From Paenibacillus sp. FSL H7-0331 (lineage in GTDB: Bacteria > Bacillota > Bacilli > Paenibacillales > NBRC-103111): a DNA stretch of 64,000 nt. The notes under the pieces are model-generated. The model was given only the letters and a program-made list of their open reading frames with translations. It was not told the DNA's origin and ran no database searches. A program made the position numbers and the translations under genes. The stretch lies in NCBI RefSeq assembly GCF_001956045.1, contig NZ_MRTH01000010.1, positions 212,897 through 276,896 of the forward strand, written 5' to 3'. Below are positions 16,550 to 25,977 of this stretch, one piece after another (positions within the stretch are counted from its first letter, which is position 1; the number at the start of each line of letters is the position of its first letter).

Positions 16550-17798
16550 GCTCCTCCGTATCTATAGCCGTATCGGTTTCAGTGACACCCAGCTTTCGGG
16601 CCACATAGGCCGTCGTACCTGCCTGCAGCAGGATCGTGAACAGCACCGCTAGGAAAGTTACCGAAGCCATGACGTCCGCATACTTCACACCAAGTCCAAC
16701 CACCATACCGGATAAGGCCGCAGGAATTACTCCTGTTTCACGAACCCAGAACATGAATACAAGCTCTCTCCAGGTCCAGCGTGCCTTGCGGTCCGGCAGT
16801 GCCGAAGCCAGCACAGTTAATGGACGTGCAATGAATATGAAAACAGCGATGACCCCAAGACTCGGCCACAGGTTAGCCCAAATCACGCCAAAATTAACTT
16901 GACTGCCAAGCATAATAAAAATCAACATCCGCATGATAACGGTTATATTTTCGCTAAAATGACCCATCTCTTGATGCTTGTCCTGTAAATCCAGCTTGAA
17001 TATATGCACATTACCCCAAATGAGCCCTGCTGTAAATGTAGCCATAAACCCGCTGACATGTATCGTTTCACCCAGCAAATAAGCGGTAATAGCTGTAACC
17101 ACCATCGCTATGGTGGCGTAATCCCGCATCCAGCCGAGCTTGCTATGCGCCGTGATATAGACCAATATGAAACCTATTACAGCCCCAACCAGAATTCCGC
17201 CAAGCGCGGTAACCAGAAACTGCATAACACTTGCCGATACAGAAATCGCCTGTCCTCCGGTAATCACAGCCAGTACGGAAAACGTCAGAATCGAACCGGT
17301 CGCATCATTGAATGCCGATTCACTCTCAACCGTTTCTCTCACCTTGGTACGAATCCGCACCTGCTTGAACACAGGTATCAGAGTTGCCGGATCTGTCGAT
17401 GAGATGATAGCCCCAAGCAGCACTGCGTACAATAAAGGCATGCCCAGCAGCCAATGTGCGGTCACAGCGACAACCCCACAGGTGATCAACACACCGGGGA
17501 CGCTTAGCAGTGTCAAGGTGAGCCATACTTTTCGAAGACCGGACAACCGGATATTGCGACCGCCATCAAATAATATCAAGACTGAACCCAAGGTTAATAT
17601 AAACTGATTCGTAAACGAGCTGCTTGTCTCCGTTACCAGATGCAGTCCCTGGCCCACGACCATCCCTGCAATCAAAAATAAAGCGACATCTGGAAGCTTC
17701 AACCAGGCGGCTAATTTACCTGACAACATACCCATACCCAATATAAATATCAATAAGAACAATACATGGTAAACCAGCTCACTGACCTCGTTATTCAA
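16533..17798 (-). CDS. CPA1-type cation/proton antiporter
   Basis: The 421-residue membrane protein has about twelve helices and the CPA1 ion-binding motif ESESAFNDATGSIL, with the characteristic ND pair. ISSTDPATLIPVFKQ and the Arg-rich helix FWVRETGVIPAALSG are also family features. It exchanges Na+ or K+ for protons. The start is TTG at 17798, with GGAG nine bases upstream. It lies 54 bp after ktrA with no terminator between, so it is probably the third gene of the riboswitch-controlled potassium operon. NhaP- or CvrA-like potassium export would be consistent. Confidence 0.85.
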   Translation of the reverse strand: MNNEVSELVYHVLFLLIFILGMGMLSGKLAAWLKLPDVALFLIAGMVVGQGLHLVTETSSSFTNQFILTLGSVLILFDGGRNIRLSGLRKVWLTLTLLSVPGVLITCGVVAVTAHWLLGMPLLYAVLLGAIISSTDPATLIPVFKQVRIRTKVRETVESESAFNDATGSILTFSVLAVITGGQAISVSASVMQFLVTALGGILVGAVIGFILVYITAHSKLGWMRDYATIAMVVTAITAYLLGETIHVSGFMATFTAGLIWGNVHIFKLDLQDKHQEMGHFSENITVIMRMLIFIMLGSQVNFGVIWANLWPSLGVIAVFIFIARPLTVLASALPDRKARWTWRELVFMFWVRETGVIPAALSGMVVGLGVKYADVMASVTFLAVLFTILLQAGTTAYVARKLGVTETDTAIDTEELNRSG

Positions 17799-17852
17799 CT
17801 CAACACACTCCGAATCTGATTCACAAGGATATCCACATGTCCCTACAACCGA

Positions 17853-18515
17853 TCACTTCACGACTTCATTCTCAAAAGATTCGATCTGCGAATTCGTGCC
17901 TATGATCACCAAAATATCCCGTTCTTCCAATAAATCATTAGCCGTAGGCGCAATAATGACGCCTTCTTTCTTATTAATAGCAACGACACTACAGCCATAT
18001 TTAACTCGTAAGTTCAGATCCTTCAGCGTTCTCCCCGACATTCGCTTCGGTACTGACAGCTCAGCTATCGTATAATCCCTGGACAGCTCGATAAAATCCA
18101 ATAGATTCGGTGATACTAATTGATGCGCTACACGGATTCCCATATCGCGCTCCGGGAATATGACCCGATCAACGCCGATTTTATTCAGCACCTTGCCGTG
18201 CAGCTCGGATAACGCTTTGGTGACAACCAACGGTACCCCTATATCCTTAAGCAAAATAGCCGTTAATATACTCGATTGAATATCGCTCCCAATCGCCACG
18301 ATCACGCAATCAAAGTTACGTATACCAAGTGAGCGCAGCACCTCTTCATCCGTGGAGTCTGCAACGACGACATGGGTCAATACCTCGCTCATTTCATCAA
18401 CTGCTTCTTCGTCCTGATCAATGCCAAGAACCTCATGCCCTAACTTGGTCAGCTCTCTGGCCAAACTTGACCCGAATCTCCCCAATCCAATTACTGCATA
18501 CTGCGTGCGCTTCAT
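17853..18515 (-). CDS. ktrA: Potassium uptake regulatory subunit KtrA (TrkA/RCK domain)
   Basis: This 220-residue cytoplasmic protein has an RCK_N Rossmann domain (YAVIGLGRFGSSLARELTKLG, with an acidic end EVLGIDQDEEAVDE) and an RCK_C domain (LNLRVKYGCSVVAINKKEG). The ring it forms gates the KtrB channel in response to ATP/ADP, and RCK_C domains of this type also bind c-di-AMP. It follows ktrB by 12 bp. The upstream riboswitch matches the yuaA (ktrA) leader of Bacillus. Confidence 0.92.
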   Translation of the reverse strand: MKRTQYAVIGLGRFGSSLARELTKLGHEVLGIDQDEEAVDEMSEVLTHVVVADSTDEEVLRSLGIRNFDCVIVAIGSDIQSSILTAILLKDIGVPLVVTKALSELHGKVLNKIGVDRVIFPERDMGIRVAHQLVSPNLLDFIELSRDYTIAELSVPKRMSGRTLKDLNLRVKYGCSVVAINKKEGVIIAPTANDLLEERDILVIIGTNSQIESFENEVVK

Positions 18516-18527
18516 CCTGCTTTTCCC

Positions 18528-19880
18528 CTATCCGATTGTAATTTTCCCCTCAGGGTATCTGTATAATTCTTTTTCGGTTTTTGGTCCCAGCGCATACGCC
18601 AAGGTTATTGGCCCCAAACGGCCAGCAAACATCGTCAGTGAAATCAATATTTTACCGACCACCGTCAAATCCGTCGTTAATCCCATCGTCAGGCCTACCG
18701 TGCCAAAAGCCGAGGTGACTTCAAAGAGTATCATCAGAAATGGATGACTCTCTGTGGTGGATAATATCATGGCCACGAAAATCACAAGAAATAGTGCAAT
18801 CATCGTTAACGTAATCGCCTTAAGGATACGATCCTTACCCAAGCGGTAATGGAACAAAACAATGTCCTCCTTGCCGCGAATCATCGCCACAATAGCACCG
18901 ATCAGCGTCATAAAGGTTGTGGTCTTGATCCCTCCGCCTGTCGAGCCTGGTGAGGCACCTATAAACATCAGAATAATCATGAAAAATTGGGAAGCCTGTC
19001 GCATAGCTCCGATATCCACCGTATTGGCCCCTGCTGTTCGCGGTGTTACCGATTGAAAGAGCGAGGCCCATATTTTCCCTGACCAGTCCAATGATCCTAA
19101 TGTTTTGGTATTGCTGAATTCAAAAGCATACATCACCACAGCACCTGTGAGGATCAACACCCCCGTTGTACTTAACACCACCTTGGAATGCAGCGACAAC
19201 CGTTTTACTTTTCTATATTCGAGCAGATCCGACATGACGATAAAACCAATACCGCCCAACACAATAAGTCCCATTGAAACGATGTTGATAACCGGGTCGG
19301 CCGCATACGAGGTCAGACTGCTGAATGGGCCGCTCACCGAGCCGAACAAATCGAATCCTGCATTATTAAAAAATGAAACCGCATGCCAGATTCCGAAATA
19401 AATGCCTTTGGCTGGACCAAGATCTATTGACCAGCGGATGGAAAAAATGATCGCAGCTATCAGCTCTATCGTAAGCGAGTAGCGAATTACTTTACGAATC
19501 AGGCGCACAATGCCTTCCATACTCCCTTGGTTCATCGCTTCCTGAAGAATGAGCCGTTCCTTCAAAGAAATTCGTTTCTTCAATGCAAAGGCAAATAAGG
19601 TCGCCATCGTCATAAAGCCGAGTCCGCCAATCTGAATCAACGTGACAATAACGATTTGGCCAAACATGGAGAAGTACGTACCTGTATCCACAACAACAAG
19701 CCCAGTCACACAAGTGGCAGATGTCGCTGTAAACAAGGCATTAATAAAAGATAATCGTTCCCCCGTTGCCGATGAGACTGGAAGCGTAAGCACCAGTGCT
19801 CCAATCAAAATAATCGCGGCAAAGCCCAATACCAGAATTTGCGGAGGCGTTAATTGGATTTGTTTCAACGTTAATTTCAT
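18528..19880 (-). CDS. ktrB: Potassium uptake channel subunit KtrB
   Basis: The 450-residue membrane protein has four M1-P-M2 repeats of the Trk/Ktr superfamily. The four selectivity-filter glycines are visible in CVTGLVVVDT, NNAGFDLFG, GSTGGGIKT and FGTVGLTMG. It imports potassium with KtrA. It is the first gene after the c-di-AMP riboswitch (19911-20090). Confidence 0.93.
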   Translation of the reverse strand: MKLTLKQIQLTPPQILVLGFAAIILIGALVLTLPVSSATGERLSFINALFTATSATCVTGLVVVDTGTYFSMFGQIVIVTLIQIGGLGFMTMATLFAFALKKRISLKERLILQEAMNQGSMEGIVRLIRKVIRYSLTIELIAAIIFSIRWSIDLGPAKGIYFGIWHAVSFFNNAGFDLFGSVSGPFSSLTSYAADPVINIVSMGLIVLGGIGFIVMSDLLEYRKVKRLSLHSKVVLSTTGVLILTGAVVMYAFEFSNTKTLGSLDWSGKIWASLFQSVTPRTAGANTVDIGAMRQASQFFMIILMFIGASPGSTGGGIKTTTFMTLIGAIVAMIRGKEDIVLFHYRLGKDRILKAITLTMIALFLVIFVAMILSTTESHPFLMILFEVTSAFGTVGLTMGLTTDLTVVGKILISLTMFAGRLGPITLAYALGPKTEKELYRYPEGKITIG

Positions 19881-19910
19881 TTCTCACCTCACAAATATTT
19901 GAAAAACAGC

Positions 19911-20090
19911 AAAAAAAAGACACCGGAAACCCAATGTCAACTAAACAGGTTCCTGCCATAAAGCCTACGAGGTTAGCTGACGGATTCGGGTTTACAGGTA
20001 CCCTATCAATTCCACTCTCATGAATGGAATCGAATTCACCCCTTACTACTACAAATGGTTCCCCCGTTTTCGGAAAGAAATTCGGCTTCT
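19911..20090 (-). ncRNA. c-di-AMP riboswitch (ydaO/yuaA leader) with terminator
   Basis: On the minus strand the leader contains the conserved blocks of the ydaO-yuaA family in order: GCCGAATT near 20083, GGGGGAACC, GGGGTGAAT, GGTACCTGTAAACCCGAATC, then CGTCAGCTAACCTCGTAGGC and GCAGGAACC. The expression platform GACATTGG-GTTT-CCGGTGTC with eight T (19911-19938) is an intrinsic terminator. In this family ligand binding favours termination, so high c-di-AMP should turn off ktrB-ktrA and probably the antiporter. The 5' boundary is approximate. Confidence 0.93.
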
Positions 20091-20107
20091 GTATTCAATT
20101 GATATGA

Positions 20108-20136
20108 ATTATAAGGCTATTCTTCCATAAGTACAA
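20108..20136 (-). promoter_or_regulatory. Promoter of the ktr operon
   Basis: On the minus strand TTGTAC (20131-20136), a 17-base spacer and TATAAT (20108-20113) lie about 20 bp before the riboswitch aptamer. Confidence 0.65.
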
Positions 20137-20332
20137 AGTCGTAATAACTCGAAAAGCAGGGATATTCCGATTCTTATTATAGCTGGCAGGCATCAAACTG
20201 AGGATTCGCTTTGGTTTTCAACGTTTATCCCCGTTATGCTTGGTAATGCATTGGATTTGATCAGACATGTATGCTAAGTTTATGGAATACAATAATCAAG
20301 CCTTCCCATTTCTTCATTCCAAGGAGACTAAT

Positions 20333-21994
20333 ATGATCAATCGTTCATTGGATAGACCACTTCAGCTGCTGGCAGTTGTCGGTATTATCCTTTATTTTAC
20401 CGTCATTCTCATATCCTCGTATTTGTCTGGGCCTCCTCCATCCAATGAAGAAGCAGATGGACTACCAACTATTACCCAGCAGGCAGCCGCTGACACGGCA
20501 GTCGTATTTGCCAGGCAGCATTTCGCATTATCAGACGATCATAATACGAGCACGTTATACCAAACTCATTCCGAACGAAGCGGGTACTTGCAAAAGGAGC
20601 ACTTATTCAATTCTTATACGGAGCGATATACCCAGCTACCGCTGGACTACTACGAGGTTGAAATTAACGACCTTGCCAGCTCTAAAACTTATTACATCGA
20701 TATCAATTACTCTAATCAGAAGGTGCTTGGCTGGAAGACATATGTGTCGCCATCGTCCAAAGCAGATACGGTATCTGCGCCAGGAGTGGACCCTCAGCTG
20801 CTAGCCGAGCAGACGATCAAGGAACAGGGTTACTCGCCAACCAATTTCACTTTGCTGGACACCGTTCCCGACCTGAACAAAAAAAATAATGCTGCCACCC
20901 CATCGGGGCGTGTGCTTGTTTATGAGAGCAGAACCGATCTGATCGGACAGGCAAAACTACAGCTTACACTCAACGTCTCGAAGGGTCAGGTCGTTTCCTT
21001 CCAGCCAGATTTCAAGATCCCGGCTGCGTTTGGGGAATGGAAGGAGATACAAAATAGCAGCGCCTCCCTGATGACCAACATCAGTATGGGTGTATCGTTA
21101 ATTATGGCAGCAGCAGCTCTGTTCATCATCATACGTTATCGGCGTCAAATCACATTTCGCCGCGGCCTGTGGCTGACCTTGATTTTTCTAATTATTTACA
21201 TTGGAAACAACTTCAATATGCTTCCGGCTTTCCGAACCTCACATACGGCGGGTCCATCCCAGTTCGAAGCGCTCTTTTACTTGTGGTTTCTCAATATTAT
21301 TATTGCGATGATGGCTGTTAGCGTCTACCTCTCCGTCCTTGCCGGCAGACAGATGTGGTCCCGTTACAGCTGGAATCCGCTGCCGGAATGGCAGGACCCC
21401 GCTTTTGGGAGCCAGGTATGGGTGGCCATGACTCGCGGCTACCTGCTCTGTTTCTTTATTCTCGGCGTCCAGCAAGTGCTGTTCTTTATAGCGGAGCATG
21501 CTTTTGACGTATGGTCGGTGAATGATGCAGCAGATTCTGTGCTGAACATGACGTTCCCTGCACTATTTCCGCTCATGGCCTGGGCAGCGGCTATCTCCGA
21601 AGAAACCGTATACCGGCTGTTCGGCATTGCCTTCTTTCTGAAAATTGTCCGCATTCGGTTTCTGGCTGTACTGCTTCCGAGCATCATCTGGGCGATGAGC
21701 CATACCCAATATCCGATTTATCCGGTCTATACCCGACTTGTTGAGGTTACCATTATCGGTGTCATTTTTGGATATGCCTTTCTTAAATACGGGTTTATGA
21801 CTGTACTCTTTGCCCACGCCTCGATGGATAGTATTTTGATGGGACTCTCGCTGTATGGTCTCGGGGATTGGATGCATATCGTGGTCGGCAGTTTTTATCT
21901 GATATTCCCTGGTCTTGTCGGCTGGGTGCTGTATCGGCTGCATGGCAACAAAAAAAGACGGGCACTATCTATGCCTCGTCTTGATCCTGATTAA
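20333..21994 (+). CDS. CPBP family intramembrane metalloprotease
   Basis: The 553-residue membrane protein has an N-terminal helix, a long extracytoplasmic region (to about residue 250), further helices, and a C-terminal CPBP (Abi/Rce1) domain. The zinc/glutamate site is SEETVYRLF (Glu423-Glu424), with later histidines in [10 protein letters not shown] and [13 protein letters not shown] chose the ATG at 20333 (MINRSLDR) because AAGGAG precedes it at proper spacing; the frame is open to 20267. The substrate is unknown. Its 3' end overlaps the convergent uvrC gene by 26 bp. Confidence 0.82.
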   Translation: MINRSLDRPLQLLAVVGIILYFTVILISSYLSGPPPSNEEADGLPTITQQAAADTAVVFARQHFALSDDHNTSTLYQTHSERSGYLQKEHLFNSYTERYTQLPLDYYEVEINDLASSKTYYIDINYSNQKVLGWKTYVSPSSKADTVSAPGVDPQLLAEQTIKEQGYSPTNFTLLDTVPDLNKKNNAATPSGRVLVYESRTDLIGQAKLQLTLNVSKGQVVSFQPDFKIPAAFGEWKEIQNSSASLMTNISMGVSLIMAAAALFIIIRYRRQITFRRGLWLTLIFLIIYIGNNFNMLPAFRTSHTAGPSQFEALFYLWFLNIIIAMMAVSVYLSVLAGRQMWSRYSWNPLPEWQDPAFGSQVWVAMTRGYLLCFFILGVQQVLFFIAEHAFDVWSVNDAADSVLNMTFPALFPLMAWAAAISEETVYRLFGIAFFLKIVRIRFLAVLLPSIIWAMSHTQYPIYPVYTRLVEVTIIGVIFGYAFLKYGFMTVLFAHASMDSILMGLSLYGLGDWMHIVVGSFYLIFPGLVGWVLYRLHGNKKRRALSMPRLDPD

Positions 21995-23945
21995 GTGATT
22001 GTAATATTTGTGTGGCCAGCTTTTCCCCGATACCCAGAAGCCGGAAATCTTCAATACTGGCTTCTTTTATTTTTTTCATCGAGCCAAAATGCTTCAGCAT
22101 CGCCTTACGCCTCTTCTCACCAATTCCCGGAATCGAATCCAGCTGGGAGACGATCATCGATTTGGCGCGCGTTTCGCGGTGGAACGTAATAGCAAAGCGA
22201 TGGACCTCGTCCTGAATACGCTGAAGCAGGTAAAACTCCTGACTATCACGCGGCAGTGGAACGATTTCTGCAGGGTCTCCCATGATCAGCTGTGCGGTTT
22301 TGTGACGGTCATCCTTGGCGAGTCCACAAACCGGAATATATAGACCCAGTTCATTTTCCAGCACATCGATAGCCGCGGAGATTTGCCCTTTTCCTCCATC
22401 GATAACGACCAGATCTGGTAGTGGCAAGCCTTCCTTCAAAACACGCTCATAACGACGTCTTATGACCTCACGCATCGTACCGTAATCATCAGGACCTATA
22501 ACTGTACGGATTTTGTACTTACGGTATTCCTTGCGATCCGGCTTGCCATCCGTAAATACAACCATTGCCGAAACCGGGTCAGAACCTTGAATGTTCGAAT
22601 TATCGAATGCCTCAATGCGGCGAATGACGCCAGTCCCGAGCCAATCTCCGAGATTCTCGACAGCCATTACGGTACGCTGCTCATCGCGGGCAATTAACCG
22701 GAACTTCTCATCCAGACTTACACGGGCATTATCACCAGCCATCGCAACCATATTTTTCTTCGAGCCTCTGCGTGGATAATGCACCTTTACCTTGAGCCAG
22801 CTCTCCAGCGCTTCCTTGACATCCTTCTTGGCAATCTCGATCTCGGGTCCTGCCTCCGATTCGTCGGTCTCCGGTTGTTCAGAGCTCGATTCCGGACTTA
22901 GATCAGACTGAGAGCTAGTAGTCTCAGCTGGTTCCGTCTTAGCCGTCAACGCAGCCGTAGGCAGCACCGTTACAGCCTCCAGCGGCAAAAATATTTCCTT
23001 CGGAAGTGCCGGATTCTCACTGTAATACTGCGTAATAAAAGTTACGAAATCATCATACTCATCGCCATAATAAGGAAACATCGAAGCATGCCGTTCAATC
23101 AGCTTGCCCTGACGCATATATAATATTTGGACACACATCCAGCCTTTATCTACCGCATAGCCGAATATGTCGCGATCCATCGCATCTGTTGTCGTAATAT
23201 TTTGTTTTTGCATGACCTGATCAATATGAAGTACATGATCACGCAGCTCCTTGGCCCGTTCAAAATTCAGCTCCTCGGACGCTTCCTGCATCTTGCGCGT
23301 CAAATCCTTCTTGATCTCATCATGACCGCCGTTTAGAAAACGCGAAATTTCCTGTACCATCTGCTCGTACGTTTCTTGATCTACCTCGTACTCACAGGGA
23401 GCTATGCATTGACCCAGATGATAGTACAGACAAACCCGGTCCGGCAGCTTTTTGCATTTGCGCAGCGGATACAGCCGATCCAGCAGCTTCTTCGTCTGTT
23501 GAGCGGCGAACGCATTCGGATACGGGCCAAAATATTTTCCTTTATCCTTCAGCACACGGCGAGTAACCTCCAACCGCGGATGGGTTTCATGCGTTATTTT
23601 GATATAGGGAAAGGACTTGTCGTCCTTCAATAGTACATTATAACGAGGATGATGCTTCTTGATCAGGTTGCATTCCAGAATTAACGCCTCGACATTACTG
23701 GCCGTGACGATATATTCAAAGTCGGCAATTTCATTAACAAGCGCATAGGTTTTGGCATTATGACTTCCGGTAAAGTACGAGCGTACCCGATTGCGCAGCA
23801 CCTTCGCTTTGCCGATATAGATGATCGTGCCTTCCTTGTTTTTCATCAGATAGCAGCCTGGCTTCTCTGGCAGCAGCGCCAGCTTACTGCGAATTTGCTC
23901 TGCCCTCTGCTTACGTTCCTGCTCCTCTTCATGTGTAGACATCAC
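21969..23945 (-). CDS. uvrC: Excinuclease ABC subunit C
   Basis: UvrC makes both incisions in nucleotide excision repair. The N-terminal GIY-YIG nuclease ([20 protein letters not shown]), the UVR interaction motif ([17 protein letters not shown]), the RNase H-like C-terminal nuclease ([29 protein letters not shown]) and HhH motifs ([15 protein letters not shown]) are all present. At 658 residues it is about 60 longer than Bacillus UvrC; the excess is an acidic Ser/Glu-rich insert around residues 318-366. The start is GTG at 23945 or the next ATG, after AAAGGAG. Confidence 0.97.
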   Translation of the reverse strand: MMSTHEEEQERKQRAEQIRSKLALLPEKPGCYLMKNKEGTIIYIGKAKVLRNRVRSYFTGSHNAKTYALVNEIADFEYIVTASNVEALILECNLIKKHHPRYNVLLKDDKSFPYIKITHETHPRLEVTRRVLKDKGKYFGPYPNAFAAQQTKKLLDRLYPLRKCKKLPDRVCLYYHLGQCIAPCEYEVDQETYEQMVQEISRFLNGGHDEIKKDLTRKMQEASEELNFERAKELRDHVLHIDQVMQKQNITTTDAMDRDIFGYAVDKGWMCVQILYMRQGKLIERHASMFPYYGDEYDDFVTFITQYYSENPALPKEIFLPLEAVTVLPTAALTAKTEPAETTSSQSDLSPESSSEQPETDESEAGPEIEIAKKDVKEALESWLKVKVHYPRRGSKKNMVAMAGDNARVSLDEKFRLIARDEQRTVMAVENLGDWLGTGVIRRIEAFDNSNIQGSDPVSAMVVFTDGKPDRKEYRKYKIRTVIGPDDYGTMREVIRRRYERVLKEGLPLPDLVVIDGGKGQISAAIDVLENELGLYIPVCGLAKDDRHKTAQLIMGDPAEIVPLPRDSQEFYLLQRIQDEVHRFAITFHRETRAKSMIVSQLDSIPGIGEKRRKAMLKHFGSMKKIKEASIEDFRLLGIGEKLATQILQSLNQDQDEA

Positions 23946-23965
23946 ATTTCCACTCCTTTAAGCAC

Positions 23966-24004
23966 AAAAAAAGCTCTTTTCCAGCATAGCAGAAAAAGAG
24001 CTTT
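23966..24004. terminator. Terminator downstream of trxA (near-symmetrical)
   Basis: AAAAAAAGCTCTTTTCCAGC and GCAGAAAAAGAGCTTTT form a strong stem with A and T tracts on both ends. It ends minus-strand transcription from trxA before uvrC. Confidence 0.75.
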
Positions 24005-24012
24005 TACTCCAT

Positions 24013-24119
24013 GAGTTTTGCATAGCAAAACTGACTTCGTAAGCATTCACTTTGAGTTTTGCAAAGCAAAACTAACTTCGTAAGCATTTACTTAGAGTTT
24101 TGCGTAGCAAAACTCACTT
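24013..24119. repeat. Tandem 41-bp repeat, 2.6 copies, each with an inner hairpin
   Basis: Units start at 24013, 24054 and 24095 (the last matches for 25 bases). Each begins GAGTTTTGC-NN-AGCAAAACT, a near-perfect inverted repeat, followed by a conserved spacer around ACTTCGTAAGCATT. Differences among units are confined to a few bases, some of them in the hairpin loop. It lies between the trxA stop and its terminator. The function is unknown. Confidence 0.85.
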
Positions 24120-24125
24120 GGCACA

Positions 24126-24440
24126 TTACTGATGCTTCGATACAACGTTCTTCAAAGCATCCTTCGATTGAAAGCCTACCACTTTATCAACAGGTTGGCC
24201 ATCTTTGAAAACGATAAGAGTCGGGATGCTCATTACGCCAAAACGGGAAGCTGATTCCGGATTGTCATCCACATTAACCTTAGCAATTTTCAAGCTTCCA
24301 AGCTCTTTATCCAGCTCTTCCAAAACAGGAGCGATCATTTTACAAGGTCCACACCATGGAGCCCAAAAATCAACCAAAACCGTGCCAGATCCTTCAACTT
24401 CATTCTTAAAGGATTGATCTGTAACATTTACGATAGCCAT
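24126..24440 (-). CDS. trxA: Thioredoxin
   Basis: The 104-residue cytosolic thioredoxin has the active site [11 protein letters not shown] (CGPC) and the cis-proline segment [13 protein letters not shown]. It reduces protein disulfides with NADPH and thioredoxin reductase. AAGGAG precedes the ATG, and a promoter lies at 24485-24512. Confidence 0.97.
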   Translation of the reverse strand: MAIVNVTDQSFKNEVEGSGTVLVDFWAPWCGPCKMIAPVLEELDKELGSLKIAKVNVDDNPESASRFGVMSIPTLIVFKDGQPVDKVVGFQSKDALKNVVSKHQ

Positions 24441-24484
24441 AAAAAGTTCTCCTTTATCCGATAAAATAGGTTGTCAACATGTAA

Positions 24485-24512
24485 AGTATACCACAATAGA
24501 CCCTATTTTCAA
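24485..24512 (-). promoter_or_regulatory. Promoter of trxA
   Basis: On the minus strand TTGAAA (24507-24512), a 16-base spacer and TATACT (24485-24490) lie 45 bp upstream of the start codon. Confidence 0.6.
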
Positions 24513-24682
24513 CCGCAAACCCGCTTGGCTAACTGTTTCCAGCGCATTCCGCCTTCATCTTGTCACAATCAATAAATGTGGTGTACAATTTTCACTTCCC
24601 TATGCTTTACATTTATCTGTGAAGTTGGGTATACTGAATATAATTCTTCAACCATCGGTTTTACTCAATCCAAGGAGGAATT

Positions 24683-24835
24683 ATGGCTATGAACGATGTA
24701 AATCACCCCGAGCTTCATATTAACGAAGAGCCGAGTAATGATTTTCTGGACACGGCGATTGGTTTCGGTGCATTTTTCGCCTTTTTGCTGCTCATGGGCG
24801 TTGCCGCAACAGTTATTACGCTGCTAATGAAGTAG
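24683..24835 (+). CDS. Small single-span membrane protein (YqzM-like)
   Basis: A 50-codon gene with an excellent AAGGAGGAATT ribosome site encodes MAMNDVNHPELHINEEPSND followed by one membrane helix (TAIGFGAFFAFLLLMGVAAT). The acidic N-terminus followed by an F-rich helix resembles the YqzM family of Bacillus, but similarity at this length is weak. A clear terminator follows. A TTTACA-N18-TATACT promoter precedes it. Confidence 0.7.
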   Translation: MAMNDVNHPELHINEEPSNDFLDTAIGFGAFFAFLLLMGVAATVITLLMK

Positions 24836-24872
24836 GCGTCGAGCTTGTTTCAAGCCGATGATACGTCAGTAA

Positions 24873-24903
24873 AGTCTGTTCCTTCCGGGAACAGGCTTTT
24901 TTT
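24873..24903 (+). terminator. Terminator after the small membrane protein gene
   Basis: AGTCTGTTCC-TTCC-GGGAACAGGCT is followed by seven T. Confidence 0.85.
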
Positions 24904-24919
24904 GTGTCGATACCACTAG

Positions 24920-24951
24920 AAAAAGCCCGCTCTCCTACAGAGACGGACTTT
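24920..24951 (-). terminator. Terminator of the dnaB-dnaI unit
   Basis: On the minus strand AGTCCGTCTC and GGAGAGCGGGCT pair and are followed by a T tract, directly after the dnaI stop codon. Confidence 0.65.
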
Positions 24952-24972
24952 GACTGTTCCTATTATTGCAGT

Positions 24973-25923
24973 TTACTTGCCACGCTTATTGTAGCCGTTC
25001 ACCATAATGACCTCAACAAAAGGACGAATTCGGTCCATAATTCTTCTTCCTTTGAACTCTTCATCGCCATCCTTGCTGGTGAAGCTAAAATGCTGCTCCA
25101 ATGCATCCAAATCATGATTTGACGTGAAAAAGGTTGGCTTGCGATTCATTCGGTAATTCAATATTGCACCCATTACATGATCGCGCAGCCACGGGTTCAA
25201 ATTCTCCGCTCCCATATCGTCGAATACGAGCAAGTCCGTATCTTTGAGCGCATCGATGGTTTCCTTCAGCTTCTGCGGATCCTGGAACATCGCCTTTAAA
25301 TCTTCGGCAAAATCGGGCATGTACACAATGGCACCGGAGTAGCCGCTCTTCGCCAGCTCGTGAAGCAGATAACACATCAGGAAGGTTTTGCCGGTGCCGA
25401 GGCTTCCAGCCAAATAGAGACCCGAGCTTTGCAAGCCTTCATCACGGGTTTTCATAATGTAACGAATAAGACTATCCACAGCTTCCTCACGCGCAGGGTC
25501 CTTATCGAAAATTTCCATCGACGAGTAGCCCTGTGACAGTGCCCGCTCATCCACATAAAAGCTGCGGATCCGGCTGCGGATAGCCTCCTGATTTTGTCTC
25601 GCGATCTGCTTCTTACAGGCTACCTTGGTATCATACAGGTTAGCTTTTCCGGCTTCTGTCTCGACCGATAACAGCGTATAATGCCCTGCAAAATCATTTG
25701 GGCACAAATCCAGTCCCGGACAGTTGGAGCAGTTCCGATGCTCGCTCACATATTGATACAGTCGGTTCATGTTGATTTTCATTGTATATTCATCGAGCGT
25801 CGGATATTTGGCACGCAGCTTCACCACTAATGGATCAGCTACGATTTGTCTCACCTTTTCCTCGGCTTGTTGACGAAATTTGGAGTTGGGCAGCGACTTT
25901 AACGCATCCGCGAGCGATTCCAT
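24973..25923 (-). CDS. dnaI: Primosomal helicase loader DnaI
   Basis: The 316-residue AAA+ protein loads the replicative helicase. The N-terminal helicase-binding region has a zinc-type cluster (HRNCSNCPGLDLC), followed by Walker A (GSLGTGKTFLM), Walker B (LLVFDDMGAEN) and the sensor region. Bacillus DnaI is about 311 residues. It follows dnaB on the same strand by 54 bp, the usual arrangement. Confidence 0.95.
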   Translation of the reverse strand: MESLADALKSLPNSKFRQQAEEKVRQIVADPLVVKLRAKYPTLDEYTMKINMNRLYQYVSEHRNCSNCPGLDLCPNDFAGHYTLLSVETEAGKANLYDTKVACKKQIARQNQEAIRSRIRSFYVDERALSQGYSSMEIFDKDPAREEAVDSLIRYIMKTRDEGLQSSGLYLAGSLGTGKTFLMCYLLHELAKSGYSGAIVYMPDFAEDLKAMFQDPQKLKETIDALKDTDLLVFDDMGAENLNPWLRDHVMGAILNYRMNRKPTFFTSNHDLDALEQHFSFTSKDGDEEFKGRRIMDRIRPFVEVIMVNGYNKRGK

Positions 25924-25977
25924 AGGTTCTTACACTCCTTCCCGTTATTAAATGTTTAAAGAAGTCCTACCTAATTA

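Noticed and set aside
24013..24119. Could the hairpin repeats be a CRISPR array?
   Set aside because: The units abut with a conserved rather than variable spacer, the number is under three, and no cas gene is present.
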